Shown: piece by piece, positions 5,574 to 7,512 of the stretch
How the letters are laid out: the number at the start of each line of letters is the position of its first letter
Numbering within the stretch: the stretch's first letter is position 1
From: Candidatus Methanofastidiosia archaeon
GTDB taxonomy: Archaea > Methanobacteriota_B > Thermococci > Methanofastidiosales > NM3
Assembly (NCBI GenBank): GCA_020854925.1
Contig: JAHKLV010000199.1
Coordinates: forward strand, 1 to 7,512
Length of the DNA: 7,512 nucleotides
Direction: 5' to 3'
The notes under the pieces: model-generated
Database searches by the model: none
What the model was told of the DNA's origin: nothing
Seen by the model: only the letters and a program-made list of their open reading frames with translations
Program-made: the position numbers and the translations under genes

Positions 5574-7512
5574 AAGAAGCAAAGAAGGTCGAGGCGGAAG
5601 CCCCGGCCCCTTCCATGGAAGGATGCGAGATAGGGAACACAGTTGACTGTGCGACCTGCAAGCTCTGCGCCTCCGTCTGCCCCACGGAACTCAACTTGGA
5701 AAAGGTCGTGCGCATCGCACGGTACGCCAAGGACATGAAGGGCGCCATCAGGGGTTCCCACCGTGATGTCTTCAGGCTAGCCGACAAGATTTCCGGGCGT
5801 GTAGACGGCCAGGGGTGGTTGGAAGGGATAGAGGAAGGGACTGATATCGTTTTTTTCCCCGGCAGCATTGCCATCTACGACCTCCTCCTCCAGCGCGACA
5901 CCAACTACAGCGGCACCGCGAAGGCTGCAGGGCTGGTGCTCAACAAGCTGGGATTCAAGCCCGAGATCGTGTACGGTTCGTCCGGCCACGACCTGTACTT
6001 CACCGGCGCCCTCGACGAGTTCGAGGCGGTCAAGGCGCTCATGCTCCCCAAGCTTGAGGGTAAGAAGATCGTGACGGTCTGTGCAGAGGACTACCACATG
6101 CTCAAGAACGTGTACGGCCTTGACGTCATGGGATTCGAGGAATTCGTGCTTGAGATGAATCCGGCCTTTGAGAAGACCGACCTCAAGACAACGTACCACG
6201 ACCCGTGCCGCTACGGCAGGTACAACAACTACTACGATGCCCCCCGGGAACTCCTTGCCAAGGTATCCGACTTTAGGGAAATGAACAACATCAGGGAAAA
6301 TGCCATTTGCTGTTCCGTTTCCGCCTGGATGAACTGCAACAGGTACTCGAGGGAGGTGCGCCGTGCACGTCTCGAGGAGGCAAAGTCCGTAGGGGCTGAC
6401 TACCTGGTGACCGCCTGTACAAAGTGCAACATACACCTTGATTGTATACACTTTGAGAAGAACAGGGAGGATGCAAAGGCACTTGACGACGTCAAGATAC
6501 TAGGCCTTGCGCAGATAGTCGGTTACGCCTTGGGCGTCTTTGATCCCTTTAAGGAGGAAAAGGACTATGTTGCGCCGACCACCATCGGTGTGTACCTAGA
6601 CCAGTACCAGGTGGAGCGCGACATCGGGAAGTTCATTGACGAAGAACTGCTCAATGAGGCATTCAAGTGCACAACGTGCGAGAACTGCACCGAAATATGC
6701 CCGACCCACCATGAGACGCACCTCATGATGGAAGAGTTCCGCAAGGAGCTTGTCGGACGTGACCAGGGTCCAGCTGTCCACAAGAAGCTTGCCAACGCCG
6801 TCAAGCAGTTCGGCAATCCGTATGGTGAGAAGGAAGGGTATGCAAAGCCGAAGAAGGGGGCAAAGTATGTCTACTACCCTGGCTGCACAGCCGCCTACCG
6901 TCGCCAGGATGTGTTCGACGCCACGGCCAAGATTCTTGACCTTATCGGCATCGACTGGGAGATCCCCGACGGTCTTGTCTGCTGTGGTTCTGTCCTCATA
7001 CGTTCAGGTCATGATGCGTCAGAGGCAATGGAGACGAACACGGCCATTCTCAAGGGGCGCCCCGTGATTTGCTCATGTGCAGGGTGCTATTCCACCCTTA
7101 AGAAGAACTACAAGGGCCTTGAGGTCTACCACATCTCGGACATCATACGCCAGAACATCGACAAGCTCCCGCTCAAGGAGATTAAGAAAAAGGTCATGTA
7201 CCATGACCCATGCCACCTTGGCAGGAGATTCGGCTACTATGAGATTCCACGTGAGATTCTCCAGTTGATACCCGGTGTCGAGCTTGTGCCCTTTGACAGG
7301 GAAAAGGAAAACGCCCAGTGCTGCGGTGCAGGCGGTGGCGTGAAGTCCGCTAAGAACGACTTGGCCAATTCCCTTGCCAAGAAGCGCATGGACGAGGCAG
7401 CAGAGAAGGGAGCCGATATGGTGGTTGCAACCTGTCCGTTCTGTGAACTGAACCTAGGCCAGAATACCGACACGGGCATCCCGGTGGTGGATATCCTGAA
7501 TCTCCTTATGGA
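5561..7512 (+). CDS. Tandem double HdrD-like iron-sulfur protein, four CCG positions, first one degenerate (3' partial)
   Basis: The frame is open for 650 codons to the window end with no stop. The protein is two HdrD-like units end to end, repeating every 340 residues or so. Unit 1: one ferredoxin motif C30/33/36/40, a CCG-like region (about 97-180) without its cysteines, then a second CCG with DPC216, C250-C251 and C286xxC289. Unit 2: C370/373/376/380, CCG with C442, C474-C475, C506xxC509, then HDPC551, CCGAGGG at 587-593, C625xxC628. Each unit has one ferredoxin motif where HdrC has two. Three CCG domains keep full cysteine sets, though the second CCG of unit 1 has SVSAW in place of the glycine-rich GAGGG loop. 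Family knowledge implies noncubane clusters and disulfide or related chemistry in the intact domains; the substrate is unknown. As neighbour of HdrA-MvhD it is probably that protein's HdrBC partner. I see no signal peptide or membrane segment. Confidence 0.9.
   Translation, partial: MSGVEEAKKVEAEAPAPSMEGCEIGNTVDCATCKLCASVCPTELNLEKVVRIARYAKDMKGAIRGSHRDVFRLADKISGRVDGQGWLEGIEEGTDIVFFPGSIAIYDLLLQRDTNYSGTAKAAGLVLNKLGFKPEIVYGSSGHDLYFTGALDEFEAVKALMLPKLEGKKIVTVCAEDYHMLKNVYGLDVMGFEEFVLEMNPAFEKTDLKTTYHDPCRYGRYNNYYDAPRELLAKVSDFREMNNIRENAICCSVSAWMNCNRYSREVRRARLEEAKSVGADYLVTACTKCNIHLDCIHFEKNREDAKALDDVKILGLAQIVGYALGVFDPFKEEKDYVAPTTIGVYLDQYQVERDIGKFIDEELLNEAFKCTTCENCTEICPTHHETHLMMEEFRKELVGRDQGPAVHKKLANAVKQFGNPYGEKEGYAKPKKGAKYVYYPGCTAAYRRQDVFDATAKILDLIGIDWEIPDGLVCCGSVLIRSGHDASEAMETNTAILKGRPVICSCAGCYSTLKKNYKGLEVYHISDIIRQNIDKLPLKEIKKKVMYHDPCHLGRRFGYYEIPREILQLIPGVELVPFDREKENAQCCGAGGGVKSAKNDLANSLAKKRMDEAAEKGADMVVATCPFCELNLGQNTDTGIPVVDILNLLM

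Noticed and set aside
5777..6451. A 224-codon open frame on the minus strand
   Set aside because: It lies antisense to the tandem HdrD gene, whose cysteine motifs are clear across the same bases; its own translation looks random.

Overview
The window is a single-strand gene train of five co-directional, tightly packed genes, all encoding heterodisulfide-reductase (Hdr) type redox proteins. No stretch over 15 bases lies between genes, and I see no RNA gene, mobile element, CRISPR array, terminator or promoter. The first gene runs in from the left edge and the last runs off the right edge, so this is the inside of a longer operon.

Layout: (1) 1-1364, the C-terminal part of a short HdrA-like flavoprotein without the usual inserted ferredoxin domain; (2) 1367-2116, an MvhD-like [2Fe-2S] protein with an extra C-terminal domain resembling a winged helix; (3) 2116-3288, a fused HdrC-HdrB (HdrD-type) protein with two ferredoxin clusters and two intact CCG domains; (4) 3285-5573, a full-length HdrA fused to a second MvhD domain; (5) 5561-7512, a very long protein with two HdrD-like halves in tandem, four CCG positions in all, of which the first has lost its cysteines.

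Read as modules, the order is A, D, CB followed by A-D, CB-CB. The locus therefore looks like two successive copies of one HdrA/MvhD/HdrCB module, the second with its parts fused and its CB part doubled. In known HdrABC-MvhD systems, MvhD passes electrons from a hydrogenase, formate dehydrogenase or similar donor to HdrA, whose FAD splits the pairs between a low-potential acceptor (ferredoxin) and the HdrB disulfide-reducing site. By inference this operon makes one large cytoplasmic, flavin-based bifurcating or confurcating complex with two unlike HdrA subunits. No gene for an input or output enzyme (hydrogenase, FdhAB, FrhB, MetF) lies in the window, so substrate and direction cannot be read here.

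Organism: a strict anaerobe. Frequent AGG (Arg) and ATA (Ile) codons, GGAGG-type ribosome binding sites and the Hdr/Mvh gene content fit an archaeon (methanogen, alkane oxidiser, Archaeoglobus-like or Thermoplasmata-related), but sulfate-reducing or syntrophic bacteria carry similar loci and the sequence alone does not decide.
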